From Collinsella aerofaciens (GTDB lineage: Bacteria > Actinomycetota > Coriobacteriia > Coriobacteriales > Coriobacteriaceae): 64,000 nucleotides of DNA. Below the pieces are notes generated by a model that was not told where the DNA came from, did no database searches, and saw only the letters and a program-made list of their open reading frames with translations. Positions 23,858 through 32,672 of the stretch are shown here, in pieces (position 1 is the stretch's first letter; the number at the start of each line of letters is the position of its first letter). The position numbers and the translations under genes were made by a program. The stretch lies in the NCBI RefSeq assembly GCF_015554145.1, contig NZ_JADNHZ010000002.1:62001-126000 (forward strand). Reading direction: 5' to 3'.

Positions 23858-23894
23858 CAAAAAGGGACCCGTCCATTACGGACGGACCCCTTAA
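23858..23894 (-). terminator. Terminator of rpsA
   Basis: AAGGGGTCCGTCC and GGACGGGTCCCTT arms with a GTAAT loop, followed by TTTTTGC on the minus strand, 23 bases after the rpsA stop. Confidence 0.88.
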
Positions 23895-23916
23895 AACAAG
23901 TGATCGTCAAACCGAT

Positions 23917-25083
23917 TTACTCGGCGTCGGTCTCCTCGTCCTTCTTCTCGGAAGGCAGCGGGGTAACCTCGATCTCGACGCCCAGAGTCTCAGCAGCAGA
24001 CTTCATGGACAGGGAGATACGACGACGGTCGAGGTCGATTTCCATGACCTTGACCTGAACCTTGTCGCCCACATGGGTGACCTGAGAAGGCTGATCGACG
24101 TGCTTGTTGGCCATCTCGGAGATGTGCACCAGGCCCTCGATGCCCTCGCCCAGATCGACGAAAGCGCCGAACGGGACAAGCTTGGTCACAGTGCCCTCGA
24201 CGATAGCGCCGACGGGGTACTTCTTGACCAGTGCGCGCCACGGATCCTCGGTGGTCTGCTTGAGACCCAGGGAGATGCGCTCGCGGTTGAGATCGACGTC
24301 GAGAACCTCGACCTCGACCTCCTGGCCGACCTTGACAACCTCGGAAGGATGGTTGACGTGGTTCCAAGAGAGCTCGGAGATGTGGATGAGGCCGTCGATA
24401 CCGCCGAGGTCGACGAAGGCGCCGAAGTCGACGATGGAGGAAACGGTGCCCTGGAGACGCATGCCAGACTTGAGCTTGGACAGGATCTCGGAACGCTCGG
24501 CCTTACGGGACTCCTCGAGCACGACGCGACGGGAGAGGACGACGTTGTTGCGGTTGCGGTCCATCTCGATGACGCGAGCCTCGATGCGGGTGCCCATGTA
24601 GGAGGTGAGGTCCTTGACGCGACGGAGGTCGACGAGGGAAGCGGGCAGGAAGCCACGCAGGCCGATGTCGAGGATCAGGCCGCCCTTGACAACCTCGATA
24701 ACCTCGCCCTCGACGTTCTCGCCGGAGTTGAACTTCTCCTCGATGCGGTTCCAAGCACGCTCGTACTCGGCACGCTTCTTGGACAGGACCAGACGACCGT
24801 CCTTGTCCTCCTTCTGGAGAACCAGAGCCTCGATGGGATCACCGAGTGCAACGATGTCTGCAGGGTTAGCGTCCTTGCGGATGGACAGCTCGCGGACCGG
24901 GATAACGCCCTCGGACTTGAATCCGATGTCAACGAGCACCTCGTCATGCTCGATCTTAACGACAGTGCCGTTAACGAGATCGCCCTCATCAAAGTCGGTA
25001 ATCGTACCGTCGATGAGGTTGTTCATCTCCTCCTCGTTGACATCGTCAAGAGAGAAAATGGACGAGTTCTGAATCTCACTCAA
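23917..25083 (-). CDS. rpsA: 30S ribosomal protein S1
   Basis: 388 residues with four S1 (OB-fold) domains, starting near residues 34, 120, 206 and 291. Each shows the G-x-V...D-x-G pattern; the third and fourth contain DFGAFVDLGG and PFGAFVDLGEG, the second a variant KGGLILDIGLRGFLP. The acidic tail ends KKDEETDAE. Four domains is the usual form outside the Proteobacteria, which have six. It helps ribosomes bind mRNA. The start is probably TTG 25083 with GGGG upstream; no ATG fits. A TTGAAA-17-TAACCT promoter lies about 130 bases upstream. Confidence 0.93.
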   Translation of the reverse strand: MSEIQNSSIFSLDDVNEEEMNNLIDGTITDFDEGDLVNGTVVKIEHDEVLVDIGFKSEGVIPVRELSIRKDANPADIVALGDPIEALVLQKEDKDGRLVLSKKRAEYERAWNRIEEKFNSGENVEGEVIEVVKGGLILDIGLRGFLPASLVDLRRVKDLTSYMGTRIEARVIEMDRNRNNVVLSRRVVLEESRKAERSEILSKLKSGMRLQGTVSSIVDFGAFVDLGGIDGLIHISELSWNHVNHPSEVVKVGQEVEVEVLDVDLNRERISLGLKQTTEDPWRALVKKYPVGAIVEGTVTKLVPFGAFVDLGEGIEGLVHISEMANKHVDQPSQVTHVGDKVQVKVMEIDLDRRRISLSMKSAAETLGVEIEVTPLPSEKKDEETDAE

Positions 25084-25214
25084 AGGTGGACCCCTTTCGA
25101 ACTACGGGGCCCCGATTGCTAGGACCTACAGAAGGGTGCGACAAGCACACAACGTTTAGGAACACTCGGGAGCCGACAGATACTAATGTGACGCTTATGC
25201 AATCACGTTCGTAT

Positions 25215-25243
25215 AGGTTACGGGGAAATGAGTTCGATTTCAA
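25215..25243 (-). promoter_or_regulatory. Likely rpsA promoter
   Basis: TTGAAA, 17 bases, TAACCT on the minus strand. Transcription would start near 25208, leaving a leader of about 125 bases. Between it and the plus-strand HAD gene start (25399) I see no other gene. Confidence 0.6.
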
Positions 25244-25398
25244 GCGTGAACTGCGATTTTTTACTCGTGTGGAGACTTTTTCGTAATCTTATGAACACAC
25301 GTCTCCGCAACTTGACGATAACCAGCCAGGCATTCGGCTTTGGGGTAAAGTATCCGGAGCCAACGATTCTAGATCGATTTTTCGAGAAAGGTGCCCGC

Positions 25399-26157
25399 GT
25401 GCTCAAAGCAGTCGTTTTCGATATGGACGAAACGCTTCTTAGCATCAACCTCAACGCGTTCATCCTTCGCTATTTTAAGGATGTCTCTTCGATGCTCGCG
25501 GATATCGGGCGCCGCAGCCGCGGTGGCACGATGGCACGCCTCGGCACCATCCTGGTCGACCTCAACGCCAATCGCCGCAGCAGCACGGACAATCGCACCA
25601 ATCTTGAGTTTTACCAAGAAGAGGTCGAGCGCCGATGCGGCATTTGCCTCTCGGACCCACTTATCTACGAGGCGTTTACCTACTACGACCGCGAAGTTCT
25701 TCCGTACAAGAATGACGAACTCATCAACGCCCATGCCATGCCGGGCGCACACGCCGCGCTTCAGGCCGTACAGGACGCAGGGCTGCGCTGCGCGCTCTTT
25801 ACCAACCCCAGCTTTCCGCAGGGGGCCATCGAGTGCCGCATGGGTTGGGGCGACCTGGCCGACGCCCCCTTTGAGCTCGTCACGCACATGGGAAACGCCA
25901 CCCGCTGCAAGCCTGATGCCACCTACTATCTAGAGCAGCTTCAGGTGATGGGGCTCGAACCGCACGAGGTCCTTATGGTGGGCAACGATCCCAAACGCGA
26001 CTTCCCTAAACCCGCCTGCGGCATTCAGACTGCCTATGTAGGCCAGGGCAAGCCCAACCGAGTCACCTGGCGCGGAACCATGGAAGGCTTCGCCCGCGAC
26101 TTTAACGCCGTAGTAGAAGCCTTCTACGAACACCAAGTAGCCGACGAACTGTCCTAG
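25399..26157 (+). CDS. HAD-superfamily hydrolase
   Basis: 252 residues. Motif I is VVFDMDETLL (DxDxT-like nucleophile Asp), motif II FTNPSF, motif III Lys in CKPD, and motif IV MVGNDPKRDF. An alpha-helical cap of about 100 residues separates motifs I and II. Such proteins are phosphatases of small metabolites. Start GTG 25399 was chosen because AAAGGTG precedes it and the fold starts at LKAVVFD; longer frames have no homology. Its stop overlaps the stop of the converging cyuA by four bases. Substrate unknown. Confidence 0.82.
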   Translation: MLKAVVFDMDETLLSINLNAFILRYFKDVSSMLADIGRRSRGGTMARLGTILVDLNANRRSSTDNRTNLEFYQEEVERRCGICLSDPLIYEAFTYYDREVLPYKNDELINAHAMPGAHAALQAVQDAGLRCALFTNPSFPQGAIECRMGWGDLADAPFELVTHMGNATRCKPDATYYLEQLQVMGLEPHEVLMVGNDPKRDFPKPACGIQTAYVGQGKPNRVTWRGTMEGFARDFNAVVEAFYEHQVADELS

Positions 26158-27473
26158 CACACTTGGGTTTTGCCGATCATGATGTTGAGGATCTCGACGT
26201 CGGTGTCCTTCATACCCACACGGCCCACGTAGCCCATGCTGGCAATCGTCTGCTCGACGGTATCCTGGATCAAACCCTCGCCGGCACGGAAGCCACGCCC
26301 CTGCATGGCCATGTCATGTCCCAGAATCGCCGCATCGACGGCAGCCGAAATCTTGGCGGCACAACTCGCCTTGGCGCCGTCGCACACGATGCCGCCCACG
26401 TTACCGAGCGTATTCGAGACCGTCGCGCCAATCTGCTCGCGCGTGCCACCGCACAGCCAGGTAATCGCAGCGCCGGCGCCGCACGCGGCGCAAATAGCAC
26501 CGCAAAACGCCGAAAGCGCACCAATATAGCTCTTGATATGCACGGCGATAAGATCGGACAGCATCACGGCGCGCACCAGACGCTCGTGGTCGCAACGCAG
26601 GTACTCGGCATACTCCATGACGGGCAATGCGCAGGTAATGCCTTGATTGCCCGAGCCGCACACAATGGCGACCGGCAGCGCGCAACCGTTCATGCGGGCG
26701 TCGGACCCGGCGGCCGCACGGGCACGGGCACGGCAGGCGACGTCATCGGCACGAGCACCCAGCAGCGTACGACCCACCTCGGCGCCCCAAGCGTGCGCAA
26801 GGCCCTCGGCACTGATTGCGCCATTCAGCTCAATCTGACGCTCAACGGCAGCGCGGGCGCCCTCAATGTCACCGTCCTCGATAAAGTCGATGATGGAATC
26901 AATGGACATGGGCGTATCGGCGTTATCTGCCGCACGCTCGGCCACCACGCGCTCGGCGCAGGCGGCGCACTCCCCCGCCGACTTGCCGCATACCGGAATA
27001 CCATCGAGCGTATGGCACGTGACATTAGTGTGGTGATCGGTAATCTCGACGACCGCGGTATGGCCCCCGGCCGTCGCAGTCACCTTGATGTAGAGGTTGG
27101 GCACACCCTCGACAAGCGACACATCGCAGTAGCCAGCGTCGGCGAGGAGCTCGGCCACGCGAGCGCGGTCTTCATCGTTAACGCTCTCGAGCACCTCGAG
27201 CGCGCTCTTAGCGTCGCCGCCCACGGCACCCAGCACGGCCGCGGCTTCAATACCGTGCATACCGCCCGAGTTGGGCACGGTCACGCTCTTAACGTTCTTG
27301 ATAATGTTGCCCGAGCAGGCAACATCCATATGATCGGGTTCGCAACCAAGCGTCTGGCTCGCCAGCGCCGCTGCATAGGCAACGGCAATGGGCTCGGTGC
27401 AGCCGAGTGCACAGACAAGCTCGCGGTTCAAAACATCGCAAAACGCGGCATCACGGATGGAATCGGTAGGCAT
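26154..27473 (-). CDS. cyuA: L-cysteine desulfidase family protein (CyuA/YhaM)
   Basis: 439 residues of the serine dehydratase alpha-like UPF0597 family. ALGCTEPIAVAYAAA at the start, SGNIIKNVKSVTVPNSGG and the later GSGNQG, GAICAACGAGAA and GGIVCDGAKASCAAK segments provide the conserved cysteines that hold an oxygen-labile [4Fe-4S] cluster. The enzyme breaks cysteine into pyruvate, ammonia and sulfide under anaerobic conditions. AGGAG precedes ATG 27473. A TTTGAT-N8-ATCAAA palindrome at 27528-27547 lies in the promoter region and could be an operator. No transporter gene accompanies it here. Confidence 0.88.
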   Translation of the reverse strand: MPTDSIRDAAFCDVLNRELVCALGCTEPIAVAYAAALASQTLGCEPDHMDVACSGNIIKNVKSVTVPNSGGMHGIEAAAVLGAVGGDAKSALEVLESVNDEDRARVAELLADAGYCDVSLVEGVPNLYIKVTATAGGHTAVVEITDHHTNVTCHTLDGIPVCGKSAGECAACAERVVAERAADNADTPMSIDSIIDFIEDGDIEGARAAVERQIELNGAISAEGLAHAWGAEVGRTLLGARADDVACRARARAAAGSDARMNGCALPVAIVCGSGNQGITCALPVMEYAEYLRCDHERLVRAVMLSDLIAVHIKSYIGALSAFCGAICAACGAGAAITWLCGGTREQIGATVSNTLGNVGGIVCDGAKASCAAKISAAVDAAILGHDMAMQGRGFRAGEGLIQDTVEQTIASMGYVGRVGMKDTDVEILNIMIGKTQVC

Positions 27474-27527
27474 AGGTATCTCCTGCTTGCATAACGGGCT
27501 GGACTCTCAAAAAAGTTGGCTCCTTTA

Positions 27528-27547
27528 TTTGATAACAATGCATCAAA
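27528..27547. promoter_or_regulatory. Palindrome upstream of cyuA
   Basis: TTTGAT and ATCAAA separated by 8 bases, about 55 bases before the cyuA start and inside the leader region shared with rpiB. A possible regulator site; no family can be assigned. Confidence 0.25.
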
Positions 27548-27743
27548 AACCGCAACCACGGTTCCGGCGGACGGCGCTCAAGCACAAATTGGCGGCATTA
27601 TTCATGAGAGGCCGGTCTTGTTGCCTGCTAAAGCGTTTGACCAAAAAACGCCCGAGCGTTTACGCAAAAGTCGCGCTATCATGCAGTCGAACGCGGTAAA
27701 CACCTTTAGCATTTGCGCCGCACAGACCAGAGAGGAACCATCC

Positions 27744-28211
27744 ATGAAGATCGGTATCGGTAACGACCACGCCGCCGTCGAGCTCAAGAACATCATTTCC
27801 GAGCACCTGAAGGAGCGCGGCTGCGAGGTCGTGAACTTTGGCACCGACACCTCCGAGAGCTTCGACTACCCCATCGCCGGTTACAAAGTGGGCAAGGCCG
27901 TTGCCAACGGCGACGTTGACCTGGGTATCCTGATCTGCGGCACCGGCGTCGGGATCAGCCTGGCTGCCAACAAGGTCGAGGGCGTACGCGCCGTCGTGTG
28001 CTCCGAGCCCTTCAGCGCCAAGCTCTCGCGCATGCACAACAACACCAACGTGCTCGCCTTTGGCGCCCGCGTCGTTGGCTCCGAGCTCGCCAAGATGATC
28101 GTCGACGAGTGGCTCGACGCCGAGTTTGAGGGCGGCCGTCACGAGCGTCGCGTTAACCTCCTCAACGAGATCGACCACACGCGCGGCCTTAAGATCGTCG
28201 ACGAGGCCTAA
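27744..28211 (+). CDS. rpiB: Ribose-5-phosphate isomerase B
   Basis: 155 residues, RpiB/LacAB fold. MKIGIGNDHAAVELK, DYP at residue 45, the ICGTGVGISLAANK loop with its catalytic Cys, and HNNTNVLAFGAR are all conserved. It interconverts ribose-5-phosphate and ribulose-5-phosphate in the pentose phosphate pathway. ATG 27744 follows GAGGA; longer in-frame starts lack homology. Single gene with a good terminator at 28242-28280. LacAB or allose isomerase activity is a minor alternative. Confidence 0.93.
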   Translation: MKIGIGNDHAAVELKNIISEHLKERGCEVVNFGTDTSESFDYPIAGYKVGKAVANGDVDLGILICGTGVGISLAANKVEGVRAVVCSEPFSAKLSRMHNNTNVLAFGARVVGSELAKMIVDEWLDAEFEGGRHERRVNLLNEIDHTRGLKIVDEA

Positions 28212-28241
28212 AGATTCACAAAGCCATACGACGCTACCGCC

Positions 28242-28280
28242 AGCCCCCGCCCGGAAGAAACATCCGGACGGGGGCTCTTT
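28242..28280 (+). terminator. Terminator of rpiB
   Basis: AGCCCCCGCCCGGA pairs with TCCGGACGGGGGCT around 7 bases, followed by CTTTAG. Confidence 0.8.
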
Positions 28281-28316
28281 AGTAGATTTGTGGGGGTTTA
28301 CCAAAAGTCTACTGGA

Positions 28317-28353
28317 ATAAAAAGGGCGCCGCGGATGAAGTTCCGCGGCGCCC
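28317..28353 (-). terminator. Terminator of ndk
   Basis: GGGCGCCGCGGA pairs with TCCGCGGCGCCC around 6 bases, followed by TTTTTATT on the minus strand. Confidence 0.92.
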
Positions 28354-28391
28354 AAGCCACACGCTAACAGCTTTAAGGAGTCAAAGCTGGT

Positions 28392-28796
28392 TTAGCCAAA
28401 AAAGCGCTTGATCTCGATCTCGGCGTTCTCCAGGCAGTCGGAGCCGTGGATCACGTTGGCGTTGACATCGACAGCAAAGTCGCCGCGAATGGTGCCGGGG
28501 GCAGCATCAAGCGGGTTGGTGGCGCCCATAAGGGTGCGCATCTTGGAGACAGCGGAGAGGCCGGAAACGACCATCTTGACGACCGGACCGGTCGTCATAA
28601 AGTCGCAGAGACCGCCAAAGAAGGGCTTGTCGGCCAGATGGGCGTAGTGCTCCTCGACGGTAGCGCGCTCGAGCGTGGTCATCTCCATGCGCTCGATGAC
28701 AAGGCCGCTGCGCTCAATACGAGCAACGATCTCGCCGATCTTGCGGTCGCGCACGGCGTCGGGCTTAATCATGATGAAGGTCTTCTCGATAGCCAT
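28392..28796 (-). CDS. ndk: Nucleoside diphosphate kinase
   Basis: 134 residues, standard Ndk length. EKTFIMIKPDAV at the start, and the active-site histidine in ANVIHGSD followed by SDCLENAEIEI (conserved ENAxxEI), are clear. It balances nucleoside triphosphate pools by phosphate transfer through that His. ATG 28796 has AAAGG seven bases upstream; the longer frame adds 14 unrelated residues. Transcribed alone from a promoter at 28860-28888. Confidence 0.96.
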   Translation of the reverse strand: MAIEKTFIMIKPDAVRDRKIGEIVARIERSGLVIERMEMTTLERATVEEHYAHLADKPFFGGLCDFMTTGPVVKMVVSGLSAVSKMRTLMGATNPLDAAPGTIRGDFAVDVNANVIHGSDCLENAEIEIKRFFG

Positions 28797-28859
28797 AAGG
28801 TAGCCTTTCAAGTAGGTTCGCGCGTGCCCAAGTCCCATTCCGGCACCCGCCTGGACTGC

Positions 28860-28888
28860 ATCGTAACAGAGTTTTAGCTGCAGTTAAA
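28860..28888 (-). promoter_or_regulatory. Candidate ndk promoter
   Basis: TTTAAC, 17 bases, TACGAT on the minus strand, about 60 bases before the start codon. The rest of the 377-base gap to argH (28797-29173) holds only the argH terminator; I see no gene in it. Confidence 0.5.
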
Positions 28889-29095
28889 CAAAAAGCTGTT
28901 TATTGAAACGCTGCAATTTATTAAAGCGCTCCATATGTGTCACTTCTGTTTCGAAGCCCGATTAGAGTACCATCCGACCGCTCATCAACCACATCGAACA
29001 GAGCGGGCGGTCGGTTGCCACCCGCGAACGTACCCCCTTCACAACCTGCGCAAATGTCCTACAAAAGTTTTCGACAAGCTCCTTCCTTCTCTATA

Positions 29096-29128
29096 ACAAA
29101 ACGGGCGCCCACCGTAGCAGGCACCCGT
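29096..29128 (-). terminator. Terminator of argH
   Basis: ACGGGTGCC pairs with GGCGCCCGT (one G-U) around about 10 bases, followed by TTTTGTT on the minus strand. Confidence 0.82.
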
Positions 29129-29173
29129 AAAGGCAAGATATGATGAACGCACCAGACAGACGCATCCAATAAG

Positions 29174-30604
29174 CTAATTAGCTCCGTGGCCCATCTCGAC
29201 GACCTTGGTCAACGAGCCAAACACGCCCTCATCGGCCGCAAGCTGCGTCTCGGCGCGCCCCAACTGCACGGCAACGGCGGCAGGAGCGGTGCCGCCCTCG
29301 GTCGTGCGCGCGGCAACGATCGACGGGATGTCGAGCGCCTCGGTAATATCGCGCTCAAAGAGCGGGCTTGCCTCCTGAAACACCTCAAACGGCAGGTCCT
29401 CAAGATTGCAGCCGCGCTTCTCACACATCAGGACCAGATGGCCCACCACGGCATGCGCCTCACGGAACGGCAGGCCGCGCTTTGCCAGGTAATCGGCAAC
29501 ATCAGTGGCTGCCAAGTGGCCCACGCCACACTCGCGCGCCATGGCGACCTCGTTGACAGTCCAGGTCGAGATCATGCCCGCCATAACGGACAGGCACTGC
29601 ATGAGCGTGTGAGCGGTATCGAGCGCGCCCTCCTTGTCCTCCTGCAAGTCCTTGTTATAAGCGAGCGGCAGGCCCTTCATGGTTACCAGCAGCTGCACCA
29701 GGTTGCCGTACACGCGACCGCTCTTACCGCGGATAAGCTCGGCAAAGTCGGGATTCTTCTTCTGCGGCATGATGGACGAGCCGGTGGAGTAGGAGTCTGA
29801 AAGCGTGATAAAGCCAAATTCGGAGCTCGACCACAGCACGATCTCCTCGGAAAGACGCGACAGGTGCATCGCCATGACGGATCCGGCGTAATGCAGATCG
29901 AGCAAGAAATCACGGTCGGAAACCGCATCGAGCGAGTTGGGAATCACGCCCGCAAAGCCAAGTTCGGCAGCCGTCATCTGGCGATCGAGCGGATAGCTCG
30001 TACCGGCAAGCGCGGCAGCACCCAGCGGGCAGTTGTCGGCGGCATCAAAGGCGGCCTTCAGGCGCGTAAAGTCGCGCGCGAACATCCAGGAATACGCCAG
30101 CAGATGATGCGAGAGCAGCACGGGCTGAGCGTGCTGCATATGCGTGTAGCCCGGAAGAATCACCTTGTCGTACTTCTTGGCCGCATCCACCAGCACATGG
30201 CGCAGCTCAAGATTGGCCTCCATGAGCTCCTTGGCCAGCGCCTTGACGCCCAGGCGCGTATCGGTCGCCACCTGGTCGTTGCGCGAACGCCCAGTATGCA
30301 AGCGCTTGCCAGCCTCGCCGATACGACGCGTCAGCTCGCTTTCGATGGACATATGAATGTCCTCGTCGTTGATATCAAAGGTGAAGTTGCCGGCATCGAT
30401 ATCCTGTTCGATTCCGGTCAGGCCCTCGGCAATCGCCTGCTCGTCCTCGGCGCTGATAATGCCCTGGGCCGCCAGCATCTTGGCATGTGCCTTAGATCCG
30501 GCGATATCCTGCTTATAGAGATGTTTGTCGACAGGCAACGATGCGCCAAACTCCTGCGTGACCTCGGCCACGCCTGCCTCAAAACGACCGCCCCAAAGAG
30601 CCAT
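29174..30604 (-). CDS. argH: Argininosuccinate lyase
   Basis: 476 residues of the fumarase/aspartase superfamily. MALWGGRFE is the classic ArgH start; HTGRSRNDQVATD, YTHMQHAQPV and the signature loop GSSIMPQKKNPD with the catalytic Ser are intact. It releases arginine and fumarate from argininosuccinate, the last step of arginine synthesis. ATG 30604 follows GGGGA. argG lies upstream on the same strand, but 520 bases with a small ORF and a GC-rich hairpin separate them, so the two are not tightly coupled. Confidence 0.96.
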   Translation of the reverse strand: MALWGGRFEAGVAEVTQEFGASLPVDKHLYKQDIAGSKAHAKMLAAQGIISAEDEQAIAEGLTGIEQDIDAGNFTFDINDEDIHMSIESELTRRIGEAGKRLHTGRSRNDQVATDTRLGVKALAKELMEANLELRHVLVDAAKKYDKVILPGYTHMQHAQPVLLSHHLLAYSWMFARDFTRLKAAFDAADNCPLGAAALAGTSYPLDRQMTAAELGFAGVIPNSLDAVSDRDFLLDLHYAGSVMAMHLSRLSEEIVLWSSSEFGFITLSDSYSTGSSIMPQKKNPDFAELIRGKSGRVYGNLVQLLVTMKGLPLAYNKDLQEDKEGALDTAHTLMQCLSVMAGMISTWTVNEVAMARECGVGHLAATDVADYLAKRGLPFREAHAVVGHLVLMCEKRGCNLEDLPFEVFQEASPLFERDITEALDIPSIVAARTTEGGTAPAAVAVQLGRAETQLAADEGVFGSLTKVVEMGHGAN

Positions 30605-30722
30605 GGAACCGTCCCCTTTCATCAAATCCCAAAACAAGCGCCCAAAGCAATGCGCCCTGTCGCTAAAGCGATTTCTCAACCGCTAGTTTTGCATATTCCC
30701 CACCATGTGCGAGGCCATATAG

Positions 30723-30893
30723 CTAATTTGCAAAGAAGTGACGCGCCATGCACTTGGCGCCCAACGTCTCCCTCCGAATGTTGCCCTGCGAACCATCGAT
30801 CCAGGCCTTTAGGCTCATAGGAACGTCCTCGACCTTTGCAGCATCGAACCCGGGCGCGAGGGCAAGTAAAGCATGCGCGATAGCATTGAACAT
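30723..30893 (-). CDS. Small hypothetical protein of 56 residues between argG and argH
   Basis: ATG 30893 follows GGGGAG at eight bases and encodes MFNAIAHALLALAPGFDAAK then EDVPMSLKAWIDGSQGNI and a basic C-terminal part ending FFAN. The N-terminal helix is amphipathic. Codon use resembles the neighbours. Immediately upstream are a TATATA box and a strong GC hairpin (30944-30973). I do not recognise the family and it may be lineage-specific. The rest of the 520-base argG-argH gap shows no other credible gene. Confidence 0.5.
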   Translation of the reverse strand: MFNAIAHALLALAPGFDAAKVEDVPMSLKAWIDGSQGNIRRETLGAKCMARHFFAN

Positions 30894-30943
30894 AATGGAT
30901 ACTCCCCATATATATAGGCGCAGGGCCGTCAAATTGATAGGAG

Positions 30944-30973
30944 GAGCCCCGCCGGACAACCCCGGCGGGGCTC
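30944..30973 (-). terminator. GC-rich hairpin downstream of argG
   Basis: GAGCCCCGCCGG pairs perfectly with CCGGCGGGGCTC around 6 bases. The downstream tract (CTCCTCCTATC) is U-poor, so termination may be partial; it may instead protect the argG mRNA end. Confidence 0.5.
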
Positions 30974-31126
30974 GGACTCAGCCGCAGACGCGGCATCATA
31001 TATGCGGGCGGAACGTAGGGGCCACCGATGTTAAGAAGTGTCAGCAAGCATAACGAAAGGTAGGGACCCCATGCGCCCGTTATGTATCACGCGGATGGGC
31101 CGCGCGGATACCAAAGGAAGGAGGCG

Positions 31127-32353
31127 CTAGGCCTGGGCGGCAGCAGAGCTGGGGCCCTGGACCTTAGCCCACGTCTTGAGCGACAGCGTATCGATCTCGA
31201 TAAAGCCGGCGCTGGCCTTCTCGTCAAACGTAGTGTCGCGGTCGTAGGTAGCCAGACCGTAGTCATACAGGCTAAACGGGCTCTTGCGGCCGACGACATG
31301 GCAGTTGCCCTTAAAGAACTTCAGACGGACGGTGCCGGTCACGAACTTCTGGGTGTCGGCCATAAAGGCATCGAGCGCGTTTTTGAGCGGGCTGTACCAC
31401 TGGCCGTTGTACACGGCGGTGGCCCAATCCTGCTCGAGCTTAATCTTGGTCTTGAGCAGGTCGCCCTCGACGCAGATGTCCTCGAGCGCCTTGTGGGCGG
31501 TGATGAGCGTCAGGGCGCCAGGAACCTCGTAGCACTCGCGACTCTTGAGGCCCACCAGACGATCCTCGACCAGGTCGAGACGGCCAAAGCCGTTGTCACC
31601 CGAAATCTTGTTGAGGGCGATGACGATCTCGGAGAGTTTCATCTTCTTGCCATCGACGGCGACGGGCTTGCCCGCCTCAAACTCAATCTCGGTGTAGGTC
31701 GGGGTGTCCGGCGTGTCCTCGGGGTTCTTGGTCATAACCCAGGCGTCGTCGAGCGGCTCGTTCCAGGGATCCTCCAGGTGACCGCACTCGATGGCGCGAC
31801 CCCACAGGTTGTCGTCGATGGAATAGGGGTTGTCGTTGGCGCCCTCGGGAACCGGCACGTTGTGGGCGTGAGCATAGGCAACCTCATCGGGACGGCACTT
31901 CAGATCCCACTCGCGAACCGGGGCGATAACCTTAAGCTCGGGGTCGAGGGCCTTGACGGCAGCCTCAAAACGAACCTGGTCGTTACCCTTGCCGGTGCAG
32001 CCGTGGGCGACGTAGGTCGCGCCAAACTCGTGAGCGACCTCGACAAGCTTCTTGGCGAGCAGCGGGCGAGACAGCGCGGAGAGCAGCGGGTACTTGTTCT
32101 CGTACATGGAGTTTGCGGCGATGGCCTTAGTCAGGAACTCATCGGAGAACTCGTCGCGCAGGTCGAGCACCTGGCAATCGAGAACGCCCAGGTCAAGCGC
32201 CTTCTGCTTCTTGGCATCCAAGCCGGTCTCCTCCTGGCCCACGTTGCCGCAGACGCAAACGACATCGAGATTCTTCTCGTCCTGGAGCCACTTGACACAT
32301 ACGGATGTATCAAGACCACCGGAATATGCGAGAACGACTTTTTCCTTGCTCAT
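31127..32353 (-). CDS. argG: Argininosuccinate synthase
   Basis: 408 residues. VVLAYSGGLDTSVCV is the ATP-binding P-loop of ArgG; THGCTGKGNDQVRFE-type region (YVAHGCTGKGND), PYSIDDNLWGRAIE, and the C-terminal SPFSLYDYGLATYD follow. It condenses citrulline and aspartate. ATG 32353 follows AAAGGAA. The first 280 bases of its transcript hold an arginine-rich leader peptide and alternative hairpins, which point to attenuation by arginine supply. argH is downstream. Confidence 0.96.
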   Translation of the reverse strand: MSKEKVVLAYSGGLDTSVCVKWLQDEKNLDVVCVCGNVGQEETGLDAKKQKALDLGVLDCQVLDLRDEFSDEFLTKAIAANSMYENKYPLLSALSRPLLAKKLVEVAHEFGATYVAHGCTGKGNDQVRFEAAVKALDPELKVIAPVREWDLKCRPDEVAYAHAHNVPVPEGANDNPYSIDDNLWGRAIECGHLEDPWNEPLDDAWVMTKNPEDTPDTPTYTEIEFEAGKPVAVDGKKMKLSEIVIALNKISGDNGFGRLDLVEDRLVGLKSRECYEVPGALTLITAHKALEDICVEGDLLKTKIKLEQDWATAVYNGQWYSPLKNALDAFMADTQKFVTGTVRLKFFKGNCHVVGRKSPFSLYDYGLATYDRDTTFDEKASAGFIEIDTLSLKTWAKVQGPSSAAAQA

Positions 32354-32403
32354 GGCTGTTTCCTTTCGCCCTTGGTAGCTAGTTAGAACATCGGTCAGTT
32401 GCA

Positions 32404-32519
32404 AGTCATTTCGAGGTCAAAAAACCGTGCAATATCAGGTTAAATAGCAAAAAGCAGCACAGCATGCCCTAGAAACATGCAGCAATGTCGTGCTAAAACC
32501 CAACGACCTCAAAATGACT
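32404..32519 (-). promoter_or_regulatory. argG leader with alternative stems (probable attenuator)
   Basis: On the minus strand, AGTCATTTTGAGGTC (32505-32519) can pair over 15 positions with GACCTCGAAATGACT (32404-32418). Between them is an imperfect hairpin ending in GCTGCTTTTTGC (near 32447). Just upstream, CTCTGT...ACAGAG encloses a GGGGC-TAAAT-GCCCC hairpin right after the leader peptide stop. Mutually exclusive pairing is possible because ACAGAG abuts the long stem. Fits transcription attenuation controlled by leader translation. Confidence 0.6.
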
Positions 32520-32558
32520 CTGTTGGGGCATTTAGCCCCATGCGGACAGAGACGATTG

Positions 32559-32633
32559 TTATCGTCGTCGGGAAATTGCGCGCTGGCGTCGGATGGCATT
32601 GTCTGCAGTAGTGATAATCTTTACGAACTGCAT
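32559..32633 (-). CDS. Arginine-rich leader peptide of argG
   Basis: ATG 32633 follows a strong ribosome site (AAAGGAGAGG, about six bases away) and encodes 24 residues ending AIRRQRAISRRR before TAA. Six of the last ten residues are Arg, four encoded by CGA, a codon that is sparse in the neighbouring genes. It precedes argG by 205 bases of structured RNA. Ribosome stalling at these codons when arginyl-tRNA is scarce would be the classic attenuation signal. Too short for routine gene callers. Confidence 0.7.
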   Translation of the reverse strand: MQFVKIITTADNAIRRQRAISRRR

Positions 32634-32672
32634 CTGCCTCTCCTTTCACCTATCGCCGGGCGCAATTCTAAT

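Noticed and set aside
30676..31047. 123-codon minus-strand frame between argG and argH
   Set aside because: Overlaps the better 56-residue ORF, crosses the GC hairpin, and has no ribosome site or plausible composition.
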